A stretch of 5,322 nucleotides of DNA from SLQH01 sp964612995. GTDB taxonomy: Bacteria > Planctomycetota > UBA11346. Position 1 is the first letter of the stretch. Each line of letters starts with the position of its first letter. A model generated the notes under the pieces. It saw only the letters and a list, made by a program, of their open reading frames with translations. It ran no database searches and had not been told where the DNA came from. The stretch is from assembly GCA_964612995.1 (NCBI GenBank), contig CAZTGE010000214.1:1-5322 (forward strand), given 5' to 3'. A program made the translations under genes and the position numbers. This document shows, one piece after another, positions 5,223 to 5,322 of this stretch.

Positions 5223-5322
5223 AGGGCGACTCACGGCTCGCAAATGATGGCCATGCCTCGCCTCCATCTGCGTCACTATGGCGTCAGCACCAAAGAGAGC
5301 CGGGCGGTTTGACGCAGGTGGA
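5219..5322 (+). repeat. Second, window-truncated copy of the left half of the large element
   Basis: These 104 bases align without gaps to 4975-5078, 244 bases upstream, with about 15 differences by hand count. The copy includes the outer left arm (CAGGGCGACTCACGGCTCGC), the inner left arm and the start of the inner right arm (TTTGACGCAGGTGGA), then runs off the window. Its own outer right arm is expected just beyond the end. Confidence 0.85.

Noticed and set aside
4956..5276. Open frame of 106 codons on the minus strand across the repeat element
   Set aside because: It runs through inverted and direct repeats, has no recognisable motif, and the two repeat copies differ without any sign of codon-position bias.
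4975..5322. CRISPR array
   Set aside because: There are only two copies of a unit over 100 bases, with diverged sequence and no regular short repeat-spacer pattern or cas gene.

Overview
The window is GC-rich, with strong G/C bias at third codon positions. It carries five protein genes on alternating strands plus a roughly 680-base non-coding, repeat-laden right end. The protein types (a SlyD-type FKBP isomerase, a specialised NusG paralog, a ThiD-like kinase, ArgC) and the dispersed palindromic repeats suggest a GC-rich proteobacterium. A gammaproteobacterium of the purple-sulfur-bacterial sort is my guess; this is inference from protein flavour, not proof.

Layout from left to right. Positions 1-276 are intergenic and carry fragments of dispersed repeats and a possible promoter. 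Positions 277-1035 (+) encode an unrecognised polytopic membrane protein. Positions 1045-1638 (-) encode a NusG/RfaH-like factor whose stop lies only 9 bases from the preceding convergent stop; three perfect 15-bp tandem repeats lie at or just before its start. Positions 1764-2678 (+) encode a ThiD-like ribokinase-fold kinase, divergent from the NusG-like gene. A perfect 14-bp-stem hairpin at 2701-2732 separates it from the convergent SlyD-type FKBP gene at 2757-3236 (-). A 350-base divergent spacer with a 10-bp-stem hairpin precedes argC at 3587-4642 (+).

No two neighbouring genes share a strand, so there is no operon here. The genes look like independent housekeeping or accessory units: thiamin or B6 metabolism, arginine synthesis, protein folding and transcription elongation control. 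I see no defence, toxin-antitoxin, CRISPR or transposase system.

The most unusual part is 4821-5322. It holds a nested inverted-repeat element of about 221 bases with a 20-bp perfect arm and a further inner stem. A second copy of its left half lies 244 bases downstream and runs off the window. The two copies differ by about 15 of 104 bases, yet in the inner stem one G-C pair has become A-T and one C-G has become T-G. That suggests the folded structure matters, either as RNA or as a hairpin-forming mobile repeat.
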